The notes under the pieces are model-generated. The model was not told the DNA's origin. It saw only the letters and a program-made list of their open reading frames with translations, and did no database searches. Positions 6,729-15,106 of a DNA stretch of 50,857 nt are shown here, one piece after another. The first letter of the stretch is position 1, and each line of letters begins with the position of its first letter. The stretch comes from Pseudomonadota bacterium (GTDB lineage Bacteria; Pseudomonadota; Alphaproteobacteria; Sphingomonadales; Sphingomonadaceae): the NCBI GenBank assembly GCA_023400405.1, contig JAEXFD010000028.1, positions 1 through 50,857 on the forward strand, given 5' to 3'. The position numbers and the translations under genes are program-made.

Positions 6729-9659
6729 ATGCCCGAACGCCTCCACCTCTACACCATCCCGCCGCACCGGGCCTTTGCCGATGCGCTGGCCAACGGGCTG
6801 ATCCGCCGGTTCGGGGGCGAGCCGATGGGGCTGGCGCGGGGGCTGGTGCTGCTGCCCAACAATCGTGCCAAGCGCGCGATCCAGGACGCGTTCGTGCGGG
6901 CGAGTGGGGGCGGGCTGTTGCTGCCCCGGCTCGTTGCGGTCGGCGATCCGGAGCTCGACGAGGCGGTGTTCGACCAGGCGGCCGAAGCCGAGCTGGTGCC
7001 GCCCGCAGTTGGCCCCCTCCAGCGCCAGCTGATCCTCGCCCGGCTGATCCAGGAAGCGGGTTCGCCGGTGGATGCGGCCGAGGCGGTGCGGCTGGCGGGC
7101 GATCTTGCCGCGACGCTGGATCAGCTGCTGATCGAGGAAGTCGACCCGCGCAAGCTCAAGGCACTCGATCTTGCTCCCGAGCTTTCAGCGCATTGGGAAC
7201 GATCGCTGCGGCTGTTCGAAGTGGTGCTCGAACGCTGGCCGCGCGCGCTCGCCGCGCTCGGCCGCGTGGACCTGGCCGAGCGGCGGCGGCTGCTGATCGA
7301 TCGGGTGGTGGCGCGCTGGAAAGCAGCGCCTCCGGCCGGCTTCGTCTGCGCCGCGGGCATCAACGCGAGCGCGCCGGCGATCGCTCGCCTGCAGCGCGTT
7401 GTGGCGGGGCTGCCCAAGGGCATGGTGGTGCTGCCCGACCTCGCGATCGGCATCAGCGATGCCGAATGGGAGATGCTGGGGCCGCACAAGCCCGATCCGG
7501 TCACCGGCCGCCGCAGGCGCAACCTGGAGACGCATCCGCAATATCATCTGAAGCTGCTGCTCGCGCGGATGGGTGTGCAGCGTGGCGAATTCGAGTCCTG
7601 GCGGGCGGCGAGCGAGCATGATGCGGCCCCGGCGCGCAGCAAGGCGATCGCATCGGCGATGCAGCCGCCCGAGCTCACCCACGGCTGGACCAGCCTGCCG
7701 GCAAGCGAGCGGCGGCTCGCCGGGGTGCGTGCGCTCGAAGTGGCGACGCCGGCCGAGGAGGCGCAGGCGATTGCGCTGGCCCTGCGTGAGGTGCTGGAGA
7801 CGCCGGGCAGGACTGCCGCGCTGGTGACTCCCGATCGCGCGCTCGCCCGCCGCGTCGCCGCGCATTGCGGGCGTTGGGGGATCGCGGTCGACGACTCGGC
7901 CGGCCAGCCGCTTTCGGCACTGCCGCCGGGCACGCTGCTGCTCGCGCTGGCCGAGGCGGCGGCGCAGCGGTTCGCGCCGCTGCCACTGCTGACCCTGCTC
8001 AAGCATCCGCTCGTTCGGCCGGAGGCGCGGTCCGAATGGCTGGAAGGCGTCCGGCTGCTCGACCGCGCGTTGCGCGGGCCGCGGCCGGCGCCGGACCTTG
8101 CCGGCATCGATCGGCATCTCGCGGAGCAGGCGGGGCGGGAGGGGGTGCTGCGTCAGGCGGCGGCGCGCTGGTGGCCCGAGGCCCGAGCGTTGTTGGCCCC
8201 GCTCGAAGCCGTCTTTGCGGGCGGTGCCCAGCCGATCCCGGCGCTACTCGCATCGCTGCGCGAAGTGGCCCAGGCGCTTGGCGGCGATTCGCTATGGAGC
8301 CGCGCCGACGGACGCGCGGCTGCGACCCTGCTCGACGATCTGGAGCGTGAAGGCGGGGAGGGGCCGCGCCGCGCCGATCCCGCGACGCTCGCGCCGATGC
8401 TGCGTACGCTGATGGAGGCCGTGGCGGTGCGCCCGCCCCAGGGCGGCCATCCGCGGCTTGCGATCCTCGGCCAGCTCGAGGCGCGGTTGCAAACCGCAGA
8501 CCTGACGATCCTTGGCGGGCTCAACGAAGGCGTGTGGCCGAGCCTGCCCGCGCCCGATCCATGGCTGGCCCCGCGAATCCGCGCCGAGCTGGAGCTGCCA
8601 GGGCTCGAACGCCGCATCGGGCTCGCCGCGCACGACCTTGCCGGCGCGCTGGGGGCGCCGCAGGTGCTGCTAACCCGCGCGCGGCGCGACGCGACCGCAC
8701 CGACCATCGCCTCGCGCTTCTGGCTGCGGCTGGAGGCGCTGTCGGGCGGGCTGGAGCGCGCCGACGATCTCGTTGCCTGGGCGCGCGCGATCGATCTCCC
8801 TGCGGCCTATACCCCGGCCGAACGGCCGGCGCCGTCGCCGGCGGTCGAGGCGCGGCCGAAGACGATTTCGGTCACCGAAGTCGATCGGCTCAAGGCCGAT
8901 CCCTACGCCTTTTACGCGCGGCGGATGCTGCGGCTCGCGCCGCTCGATCCGGTCGATGCCGATCCGAGCGCAGCGTGGCGCGGCACGGCGGTACACGACG
9001 TTCTTCAGAAATGGTTCGAACAGGATGGTTGCGTGCCCGAGCGGTTGCGCGCGCGCGCCGAGGCGATGCTGGTGGACGAACGCACCCATCCGATGATGCG
9101 CGCATTGTGGCAGCCGCGGCTGATGGAGGCCGTCGACTGGATCGCGCGCCAGATCGCCGCGGACCCTTCGCGCAAGGTGCTCGCGGTGGAACTCGACGGC
9201 GAAATCGCGTTCGAAGGCGTGAGGCTGCGCGGCAAGTTCGATCGGATCGATCGGCTAGGTGACGGCAGCCTCGCCATCGTCGACTACAAGACCGGCCAGC
9301 CGCCGAGCACGCGGGCCGTGCGCGCCGGGTTCAGCCTGCAACTGGGACTGCTCGGGCTGATCGCCGAGCGCGGCGGGTTCGGCGGGATCGAGGGCGTGGC
9401 GCGTTGCTTCGAATATTGGTCGCTGGCGCGCAGCCGGGCGGGCGGCTTCGGCTTCGTCGAGTCGCCGGTCGATCCGAAGAAGAAGGAGCCGATCGCCGCG
9501 GACGAGTTCGTCGATCTCGCCGCGCATCATTTCGGCGAAGCGGTGCGCGCCTGGCTCACCGGCGACGCACCGTTCACCGCCAAGCTGGTGCCGGAATATG
9601 CGCCATACGCCGAATATGACCAGCTGATGCGGCGCGACGAATGGTATGGCCGTGAGTGA
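6729..9659 (+). CDS. addB: AddB, double-strand-break repair nuclease subunit
   Basis: 976 residues, normal for alphaproteobacterial AddB. It is the partner of AddA in the helicase-nuclease that resects double-strand breaks to a Chi-like sequence for RecA loading. The N-terminal helicase-like part has no Walker A; the equivalent segment reads LVLLPNNRAKRAIQDAF, as expected for this branch. The C-terminal RecB-type nuclease domain has the metal-binding motif IVDYKTG near residue 850, preceded by GKFDRIDRL. The cysteine cluster of Bacillus AddB is not visible at the C-terminus. The stop overlaps the addA start by 14 bases, so the pair is cotranscribed and coupled. Confidence 0.93.
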   Translation: MPERLHLYTIPPHRAFADALANGLIRRFGGEPMGLARGLVLLPNNRAKRAIQDAFVRASGGGLLLPRLVAVGDPELDEAVFDQAAEAELVPPAVGPLQRQLILARLIQEAGSPVDAAEAVRLAGDLAATLDQLLIEEVDPRKLKALDLAPELSAHWERSLRLFEVVLERWPRALAALGRVDLAERRRLLIDRVVARWKAAPPAGFVCAAGINASAPAIARLQRVVAGLPKGMVVLPDLAIGISDAEWEMLGPHKPDPVTGRRRRNLETHPQYHLKLLLARMGVQRGEFESWRAASEHDAAPARSKAIASAMQPPELTHGWTSLPASERRLAGVRALEVATPAEEAQAIALALREVLETPGRTAALVTPDRALARRVAAHCGRWGIAVDDSAGQPLSALPPGTLLLALAEAAAQRFAPLPLLTLLKHPLVRPEARSEWLEGVRLLDRALRGPRPAPDLAGIDRHLAEQAGREGVLRQAAARWWPEARALLAPLEAVFAGGAQPIPALLASLREVAQALGGDSLWSRADGRAAATLLDDLEREGGEGPRRADPATLAPMLRTLMEAVAVRPPQGGHPRLAILGQLEARLQTADLTILGGLNEGVWPSLPAPDPWLAPRIRAELELPGLERRIGLAAHDLAGALGAPQVLLTRARRDATAPTIASRFWLRLEALSGGLERADDLVAWARAIDLPAAYTPAERPAPSPAVEARPKTISVTEVDRLKADPYAFYARRMLRLAPLDPVDADPSAAWRGTAVHDVLQKWFEQDGCVPERLRARAEAMLVDERTHPMMRALWQPRLMEAVDWIARQIAADPSRKVLAVELDGEIAFEGVRLRGKFDRIDRLGDGSLAIVDYKTGQPPSTRAVRAGFSLQLGLLGLIAERGGFGGIEGVARCFEYWSLARSRAGGFGFVESPVDPKKKEPIAADEFVDLAAHHFGEAVRAWLTGDAPFTAKLVPEYAPYAEYDQLMRRDEWYGRE

Positions 9660-12600
9660 CGTCCGGCCTCTCCACAAGCTGAAGGGCAACCAGAAGGCAG
9701 CCAGCGATCCCGCGCGGCATGTCTGGCTCTCGGCATCCGCGGGCACCGGCAAGACGCAGGTGCTGGCGGCCCGCGTCTGGCGGCTGCTGCTCGGCGGCAC
9801 CGATCCGGGGGCGATCCTGTGCCTCACCTTCACCAAGGCCGGCGCGGCGGAGATGTCCGAACGGATCACCAGCCGGCTGGCGCGCTGGGTGCGGGCGAGC
9901 GATGCCGAGCTCGTCGCCGATCTCGAGGCGCTGGGTGAGAGCATTTCGCCGGCGGGGCGCGAACGGGCGCGCCAGCTCTTCGCCAAGGTGCTCGATGCGC
10001 CGGGCGGCGGCATCCGCATCCAGACGATCCACAGCTTCTGCCAGTCGCTGCTCGCCGCCTTCCCGATCGAGGCGGGGCTGGTGCCGGGCTTCCGCCCGCT
10101 TGACCAGCGCGAGGAGGCTGTGCTGGCGCGCGAGACGCTGGCGCAGATGCTGGTCGATGCCGAGCGCGAGGGGCGCGGCTGGATCGTCGATGCGGTGGGG
10201 GCGCTGTCGCTGCGGCTGGGCGAGGGCAAGGCCGAGGATTTCCTCAAGGCGTGCGCGAGCGCGGGCGCCGCGGTCACGGAGCTGCCACTGGCGGTGGGGC
10301 CGTGGTTGCGCGCGCAACTCGGGCTCCCCGAGGGCGATATCGATGCGGCGATCGCGCAAGGCTGTGGCGACGATACGTTCGATCTCGAAGGCTTGCGGTC
10401 GGTCGCGGAGATGAATGCGGCCTGGGGGACGACCCGCGGGCTGGAACGCGCCGATCTCGCCGCCGCCTGGCTCGCCAAGGACGCGGCGGCGCGCGCGGCG
10501 GGCCTGGCCGAGCTGCACGGTATCTGGGCGACCGCCAAGGGCGAGCCGCGCTCGTTCGGCAAGGGGCAGGCGCCGCAAGACGCCGATTACGCCGAGCTGG
10601 CGACGCGCCTGCACGGCACCTTCGCCGAGCTGCTGGGGATGAAGGCGCGTGCCGATTACGCCGATCTGCTCGCCCGCGGGCTCGATGCCGGGCGCGTTTA
10701 TGCCCAGGCTTATGCCGAGGCCAAGCGGCGGCTGGGAGCGGTGGACTTCAACGACCTCATCCAGGCGACGGTCGCGCTGCTCGGCGAGCCCGGCATGGGC
10801 GAATGGGTGCGCTTCAAGCTCGATCAGGCGACCGAGCATGTCCTGATCGACGAAGCGCAAGACACCAACCCGCAGCAATGGGCGATCGTCAGCGCGATTG
10901 CCGACGAGTTCTTCGTCGGTGAAGGCGCGCGCGGGGACGCGGTGCGTACGCTGTTCACCGTGGGCGACTACAAGCAGGCGATCTTTGGCTTCCAGGGCAC
11001 CGATCCGATCTTCTTCCGGGCGGCGTTCGAACGCTTCCTCGCCAAGTCGCGCATCCGTCCCGATGCGGCGTTCGACGTCGAGGCGCGCGAAGTGGAGGAA
11101 CTGTCGCTCACCCACAGCTTCCGCTCGACGCGGCCGGTGCTCGAATTCGTCGATGCCGCGCTCGGCGCCTTGCCCGCGCCCGGCATGGGCGAACTCTCCG
11201 ACGCTGAGCCGCATGCCAGCGAAGTCCCCGGGCCGGGCATGGTGACGCTGTGGCCGCCGGCGACCGAGGGCGGCAGCGAGGCGGAAGAAGAGGAATGGGT
11301 GAGCGATGCCACCCGCAAGCTCGCCGGCGACATCGCCAAGGCGATCAAGGGCTGGGTCGGCACGCTGCCCCTTGAGAGCAAGGGCCGCACGCTCGCGCCT
11401 GAGGACGTGATGGTCCTCGTCAAACGGCGCGGCGAGCTCGCCTCGCTGATCGTCGCGCGGCTCTATGCCGAGGGCGTGCCGGTGGCGGGCGTCGACCGGC
11501 TGCGGCTCAATGCGCCGCTGGCGGTGCAGGACCTGCTTGCCGCCGTGCGCTTCGTGCTCCAGCCCGAGGATGACCTGTCGCTCGCCACGCTGCTCGTCTC
11601 GCCGCTGATCGGCTGGAGCCAGGACGAACTGATGGCCGCGGCGGTACGCGAGCGCGGCGGGCTCTGGCGGCATCTGCGCGCGACTCAGCCCGAGGGACGG
11701 CTGGAGCCGCTCTACGCACTGCTCCGCCGTGCCGACCTGGCCACGCCGTATCGCTTCCTCGAGGAAATCCTGTCTGGTCCGCTCGATGGGCGGCGCAAGC
11801 TGCTCGCCCGGCTCGGCGAGGAGGCGCGCGATCCGATCGAGGAGCTGCTCAACGCCGCGCTCAATTTCGAGAAGGTGGCGACGCCCTCCCTCCAGCGCTT
11901 CCTCGACTGGTTCGATCGCGGCGATGTCGAGATCGTGCGCGACGCGGCGCAGCCCCAGGGGGCCGTGCGGGTGATGACCGCGCACGGCGCCAAGGGACTG
12001 CAGGCGCCGCTGGTGATCCTGGCGGACGCCACCGTCGATCCGACGCGCAGCCCGCGCGACTTCCTGATGTGGCAGCCCGATGAGGTGGCCGAGCGCCTGC
12101 CCATTTTCCGCCCTCGCACGGCCGAGCGCGGCGAGTTGCTCGATGCGGTGGTCGAGCAGGCCGAGGCGCGCGAGCTTCAGGAGCATTGGCGGCTCTTCTA
12201 CGTCGCGGCGACGCGCGCCGAGGAGCGTCTGGTGATCGCCGGGGCGCTCGGTCCCCAGGCCAAGGGCGAGCCGCCCGCCAAGAGCTGGTACGCGGCATCG
12301 GCCGCCGCACTCGATGCGCTGGGCGTGCCGAGCGAGCCGGGTGCCGTTCGCGAGTTTCGCGGCACGGCGCCCCAGCCGGCAGTTGTCGCTAAGCCGGTCG
12401 TCGGTGCTTCGGCGGGGGTGACCGCCGAACTGCCCGGGTGGGCGCGCCGCCCAGCTCCCGAGGAGGCCCGGCCGCCACGCCCGCTCGCGCCGTCCTCGCT
12501 TGGCGAGGACCTCGTCGCCGATCCGCCGCCGACTCCGGCGATGCGCGCCGCCGCCGAGCGCGGACGGCTGCTCCATGCGCTGTTCGAGCGACTGCCCGCC

Positions 12601-13083
12601 GTGGCGCCCGAGGCGCGGCGCGCGGCCGCGGAGCGTTGGCTGGCGGGGCCGGGCGCCGTGGCCAATCCGGCGGAGCGGATGGCGCTGGCCGATGCGGCGC
12701 TCGCGGTGACCGAGAATCCCGGCTTCGCCGATCTGTTCGGCCCGGCCTCGCTCGGCGAGGCGCCGATCGCGGCGGTGGTCGGCGACGGGGTGGTCGTTTC
12801 CGGCACCGTCGATCGGCTGGTGGTGACCGACACCCATGTCCGGGTGATCGACTTCAAGACAGGCCGCCGCGCGCCGGCCTCGCTCGACGCGATTCCGCCC
12901 TATCACTTGCGCCAGATGGCAGCCTATGCCGCGGCGCTGCGCGTGATCTTTCCGGGGCGGACGATCGAGGCCGGGCTGCTTTATGTCGCCGGCCCGGTGC
13001 TTCACCTCTTGCCGCCGGCGCTGTTGGAGGCGCACAAGCCCGGCTTCGTGCCCACGGAGCAAAGCTTGGCCTCGAACGCTTGA
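9646..13083 (+). CDS. addA: AddA, double-strand-break repair helicase-nuclease
   Basis: 1145 residues. Superfamily 1A helicase motifs run in order: Walker A SASAGTGKT (residues 29-37), motif II LIDEAQDTNPQQW, SFRSTRPV, VMTAHGAKGLQ and motif VI FYVAATRAEERLV. A C-terminal RecB-family nuclease domain carries VIDFKTG (about 1068-1074). AddA supplies 3'-5' translocation and one of the two nuclease sites of the AddAB complex. The ATG at 9646 lies inside the end of addB; a GTG two codons later is an alternative. A very long antisense frame spans this gene but is a high-GC shadow. Confidence 0.95.
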   Translation: MAVSDVRPLHKLKGNQKAASDPARHVWLSASAGTGKTQVLAARVWRLLLGGTDPGAILCLTFTKAGAAEMSERITSRLARWVRASDAELVADLEALGESISPAGRERARQLFAKVLDAPGGGIRIQTIHSFCQSLLAAFPIEAGLVPGFRPLDQREEAVLARETLAQMLVDAEREGRGWIVDAVGALSLRLGEGKAEDFLKACASAGAAVTELPLAVGPWLRAQLGLPEGDIDAAIAQGCGDDTFDLEGLRSVAEMNAAWGTTRGLERADLAAAWLAKDAAARAAGLAELHGIWATAKGEPRSFGKGQAPQDADYAELATRLHGTFAELLGMKARADYADLLARGLDAGRVYAQAYAEAKRRLGAVDFNDLIQATVALLGEPGMGEWVRFKLDQATEHVLIDEAQDTNPQQWAIVSAIADEFFVGEGARGDAVRTLFTVGDYKQAIFGFQGTDPIFFRAAFERFLAKSRIRPDAAFDVEAREVEELSLTHSFRSTRPVLEFVDAALGALPAPGMGELSDAEPHASEVPGPGMVTLWPPATEGGSEAEEEEWVSDATRKLAGDIAKAIKGWVGTLPLESKGRTLAPEDVMVLVKRRGELASLIVARLYAEGVPVAGVDRLRLNAPLAVQDLLAAVRFVLQPEDDLSLATLLVSPLIGWSQDELMAAAVRERGGLWRHLRATQPEGRLEPLYALLRRADLATPYRFLEEILSGPLDGRRKLLARLGEEARDPIEELLNAALNFEKVATPSLQRFLDWFDRGDVEIVRDAAQPQGAVRVMTAHGAKGLQAPLVILADATVDPTRSPRDFLMWQPDEVAERLPIFRPRTAERGELLDAVVEQAEARELQEHWRLFYVAATRAEERLVIAGALGPQAKGEPPAKSWYAASAAALDALGVPSEPGAVREFRGTAPQPAVVAKPVVGASAGVTAELPGWARRPAPEEARPPRPLAPSSLGEDLVADPPPTPAMRAAAERGRLLHALFERLPAVAPEARRAAAERWLAGPGAVANPAERMALADAALAVTENPGFADLFGPASLGEAPIAAVVGDGVVVSGTVDRLVVTDTHVRVIDFKTGRRAPASLDAIPPYHLRQMAAYAAALRVIFPGRTIEAGLLYVAGPVLHLLPPALLEAHKPGFVPTEQSLASNA

Positions 13084-13141
13084 GCCGGACGGCATGCGGA
13101 CATAAGTTACGGCTCGAAACCGAATTCAGGAGTTTACCAGC

Positions 13142-13462
13142 ATGGCCACCAAGGCGGTCACCGACACCAGCTTCGCCACCGACGTCCTCCAGGCCGACAA
13201 GCCCGTGCTCGTCGATTTCTGGGCGGAATGGTGCGGACCCTGCAAGATGATCGGCCCGGCGCTCGAGGAAATCTCGGACGAGCTCGGTGAGCAGGTGCAG
13301 ATCGTCAAGGTCGATATCGACGAGAATCCCGATGCGCCGAGCAAGTACGGCGTGCGCGGCATCCCGACGATGATCCTGTTCAAGAACGGCGAAGCGGCCG
13401 CGACTCAGGTCGGCGCGATGCCGAAGAGCGCGATCAAGCAGTGGATCCAGAGCAAGCTCTGA
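13142..13462 (+). CDS. trxA: Thioredoxin
   Basis: 106 residues, the standard length for cytoplasmic thioredoxin. The active site WCGPC has Cys31 and Cys34, and the cis-proline segment GIPTMILF is present. It reduces protein disulfides and is recharged by thioredoxin reductase. AGGAG at 13128-13132 lies nine bases before the ATG. It follows addA by 58 bases in an arrangement common in alphaproteobacteria. A strong hairpin lies directly after the stop. Confidence 0.96.
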   Translation: MATKAVTDTSFATDVLQADKPVLVDFWAEWCGPCKMIGPALEEISDELGEQVQIVKVDIDENPDAPSKYGVRGIPTMILFKNGEAAATQVGAMPKSAIKQWIQSKL

Positions 13463-13473
13463 TCCCGTCGATG

Positions 13474-13499
13474 CCCGGTCCGGCTTGTGCCGGACCGGG
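13474..13499. terminator. Hairpin after trxA, probable terminator
   Basis: A perfect 11-bp stem CCCGGTCCGGC / GCCGGACCGGG with loop TTGT begins 12 bases after the trxA stop, between convergent genes. No T-run follows on either strand, so it could be a Rho-independent-like end or a short intergenic repeat unit. Confidence 0.5.
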
Positions 13500-13505
13500 T
13501 GACGA

Positions 13506-13745
13506 TCAATCAATCCCGCCAATAATCATGGCGTTCCGCGCCATCGAAACCGGCCGGATTGCAGACAGCAGCGCTTGAAAGCTCTTGCCCGAGCCGCATG
13601 GACACGGATCCTTGCGACCGAGCTTTTCGATGAGTTCGATGTCCTGATGGACGAAGCGCAGGCCGCGCTTCACCCGCGTTTCCGAGGGGTAGCCCTTGCG
13701 GCGCTTACTGGTGACCTCGAAAGCAGGGGAGGTCATCGCGATCAT
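13506..13745 (-). pseudogene. Small SEC-C motif protein, apparently frameshifted
   Basis: The intact frame encodes 79 residues: a basic stretch (SKRRKGYPSETRVKRGLRF), then DPCPCGSGKSF, the first half of a SEC-C zinc motif. After this it becomes unrelated sequence and lacks the second cysteine pair. Dropping one T from the TTT in the GKSF codons moves into a frame reading KRCCLQSGRF, which restores the cysteines. Dropping one more T in the next TTT gives FDGAERHDYWRD and a stop. The real product is therefore probably DPCPCGSGKSFKRCC...HDYWRD. A strong AGGAGG (13764-13769) also sits five bases before an ATG (13758-13756) that is one base out of frame with the coding part. These are either sequence errors or a decayed gene. 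Function unknown; SEC-C binds zinc, as at the SecA C-terminus. Confidence 0.6.
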
Positions 13746-13838
13746 GACGATGGGTCATTTCAGCCTCCTGGGGGATAGCGTCGCCAACCTCGGCGACGGC
13801 CCGCTATCGCACAAGGGCGTCCTCATCACAATTGGCGC

Positions 13839-15065
13839 TCAGCTCCGATAATCGGCGTTGATCGAGATATAGCCGTGGGTGAGGTCGCACGTCCAAACGG
13901 TCGCGCGACCCTCGCCCAGGCCGAGATCGACGCCGATCTCGATCTCGCGGCCCTTGAGATGCGCCGCCACCGGCGCCTCGTCATAGCCTTCCACCGCCAG
14001 CCCGTCGCGCGCCACCTGGGTCGCGCCGAAGCGGATCGCCAGCCGATCACGCTCGGCGGGCTCGCCGGCCTTGCCGACGGCCATCACGACGCGCCCCCAA
14101 TTGGCATCCTCGCCCGCCACCGCGGTCTTCACCAGCGGCGAATTGGCGATCGACATGGCGATGCGATGCGCGCTGCGGTCGCTCTCCGCGCCTTCCACGG
14201 TGATCTCGATCAGCTTCTGCGCGCCTTCGCCGTCACGCACCACGAGCAAAGCGAGCTGGTGGCAGAGATCGGCGAGCGCGGCGCGGAAGGCGTCGGCCCC
14301 GGCATCGTCGTCGCTCGCCAGCGGCGCGTTGCCCGCAACGCCGGTCGCGAACGCGAGCACGGCGTCGCTGGTCGAGGTGTCGCCGTCCACGGTGATGCAC
14401 GAGAAGCTCGTGGCATTGGCATCGGCCAGCGTGCGCTGGAGGAAGTCGGGTTCGACCGCGGCATCGGTGAAGACGAAGCCGAGCATCGTCGCCATGTCCG
14501 GCGCGATCATCCCCGAGCCCTTGATGATGCCGATAAGGTTGACCGTCCGCCCATCGACCACCGCCTGCGTCACGGCGCCCTTGGCGAAGGTATCGGTAGT
14601 CATGATCGTCGCGGCGGCGTCTTCCCAGCTGCACGGCGCGGCGGTGAAGGCGGCGTCGAGCCCGGCCTCGGCCTTGTCGATCGGCAGCGGCACGCCGATC
14701 ACGCCCGTCGAGGCGACGAACACGTCCGAGGGCTCGCAGCCGAGATGCGCCGCGGCCCGCGCCGCAATCGCCTCGACCGCGGCGCGCCCGCGATTGCCGG
14801 TGAAGGCATTGGAATTGCCGGCATTCACCACCAGCGCGCGCGCCCGGCCGAGCACCAGCGCCTTGCGGCACCATTCGACTTCGGGCGACGGGCATTTGCT
14901 GTTGGTCAGCACCCCCGCAACGCTGGTTCCTTCCTCGAGCGTGACGAAGGTCAGGTCGCAGCGATCCCAGTTCTTGTACCGCGCCCGCGCGACGCGCGGC
15001 GTGACGCCGGCGATTGCGGGCAGGGCAGGGAAGGGCAGCGCGAGCGGGGAAGGTTCGATCGACAT
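13839..15065 (-). CDS. argJ: ArgJ, glutamate N-acetyltransferase
   Basis: 408 residues, normal for ArgJ. The enzyme recycles the acetyl group from N-acetylornithine to glutamate in arginine biosynthesis, and many members can also use acetyl-CoA. The self-cleavage site lies in GSGMIAPDMATML; by family analogy Thr193 becomes the N-terminal nucleophile of the beta chain. Other family segments are VVNAGNSNAFTG, MTTDTFAKG, CITVDGDTSTSDA and the end GYISINADYRS. Whether it is mono- or bifunctional cannot be read from the sequence. The next upstream gene on this strand begins its stop 42 bases away, so they may be cotranscribed. Confidence 0.95.
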   Translation of the reverse strand: MSIEPSPLALPFPALPAIAGVTPRVARARYKNWDRCDLTFVTLEEGTSVAGVLTNSKCPSPEVEWCRKALVLGRARALVVNAGNSNAFTGNRGRAAVEAIAARAAAHLGCEPSDVFVASTGVIGVPLPIDKAEAGLDAAFTAAPCSWEDAAATIMTTDTFAKGAVTQAVVDGRTVNLIGIIKGSGMIAPDMATMLGFVFTDAAVEPDFLQRTLADANATSFSCITVDGDTSTSDAVLAFATGVAGNAPLASDDDAGADAFRAALADLCHQLALLVVRDGEGAQKLIEITVEGAESDRSAHRIAMSIANSPLVKTAVAGEDANWGRVVMAVGKAGEPAERDRLAIRFGATQVARDGLAVEGYDEAPVAAHLKGREIEIGVDLGLGEGRATVWTCDLTHGYISINADYRS

Positions 15066-15106
15066 GGGCCGCGGCGTTGCGCGCCACTGCGCCCAGGGTC
15101 AAGTCC

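Noticed and set aside
9574..13095. 1173-codon open frame antisense to addA
   Set aside because: High-GC coding DNA commonly keeps an antisense frame open. The addA frame has all helicase and nuclease motifs; the antisense product is Arg/His/Gly-rich with no family features.
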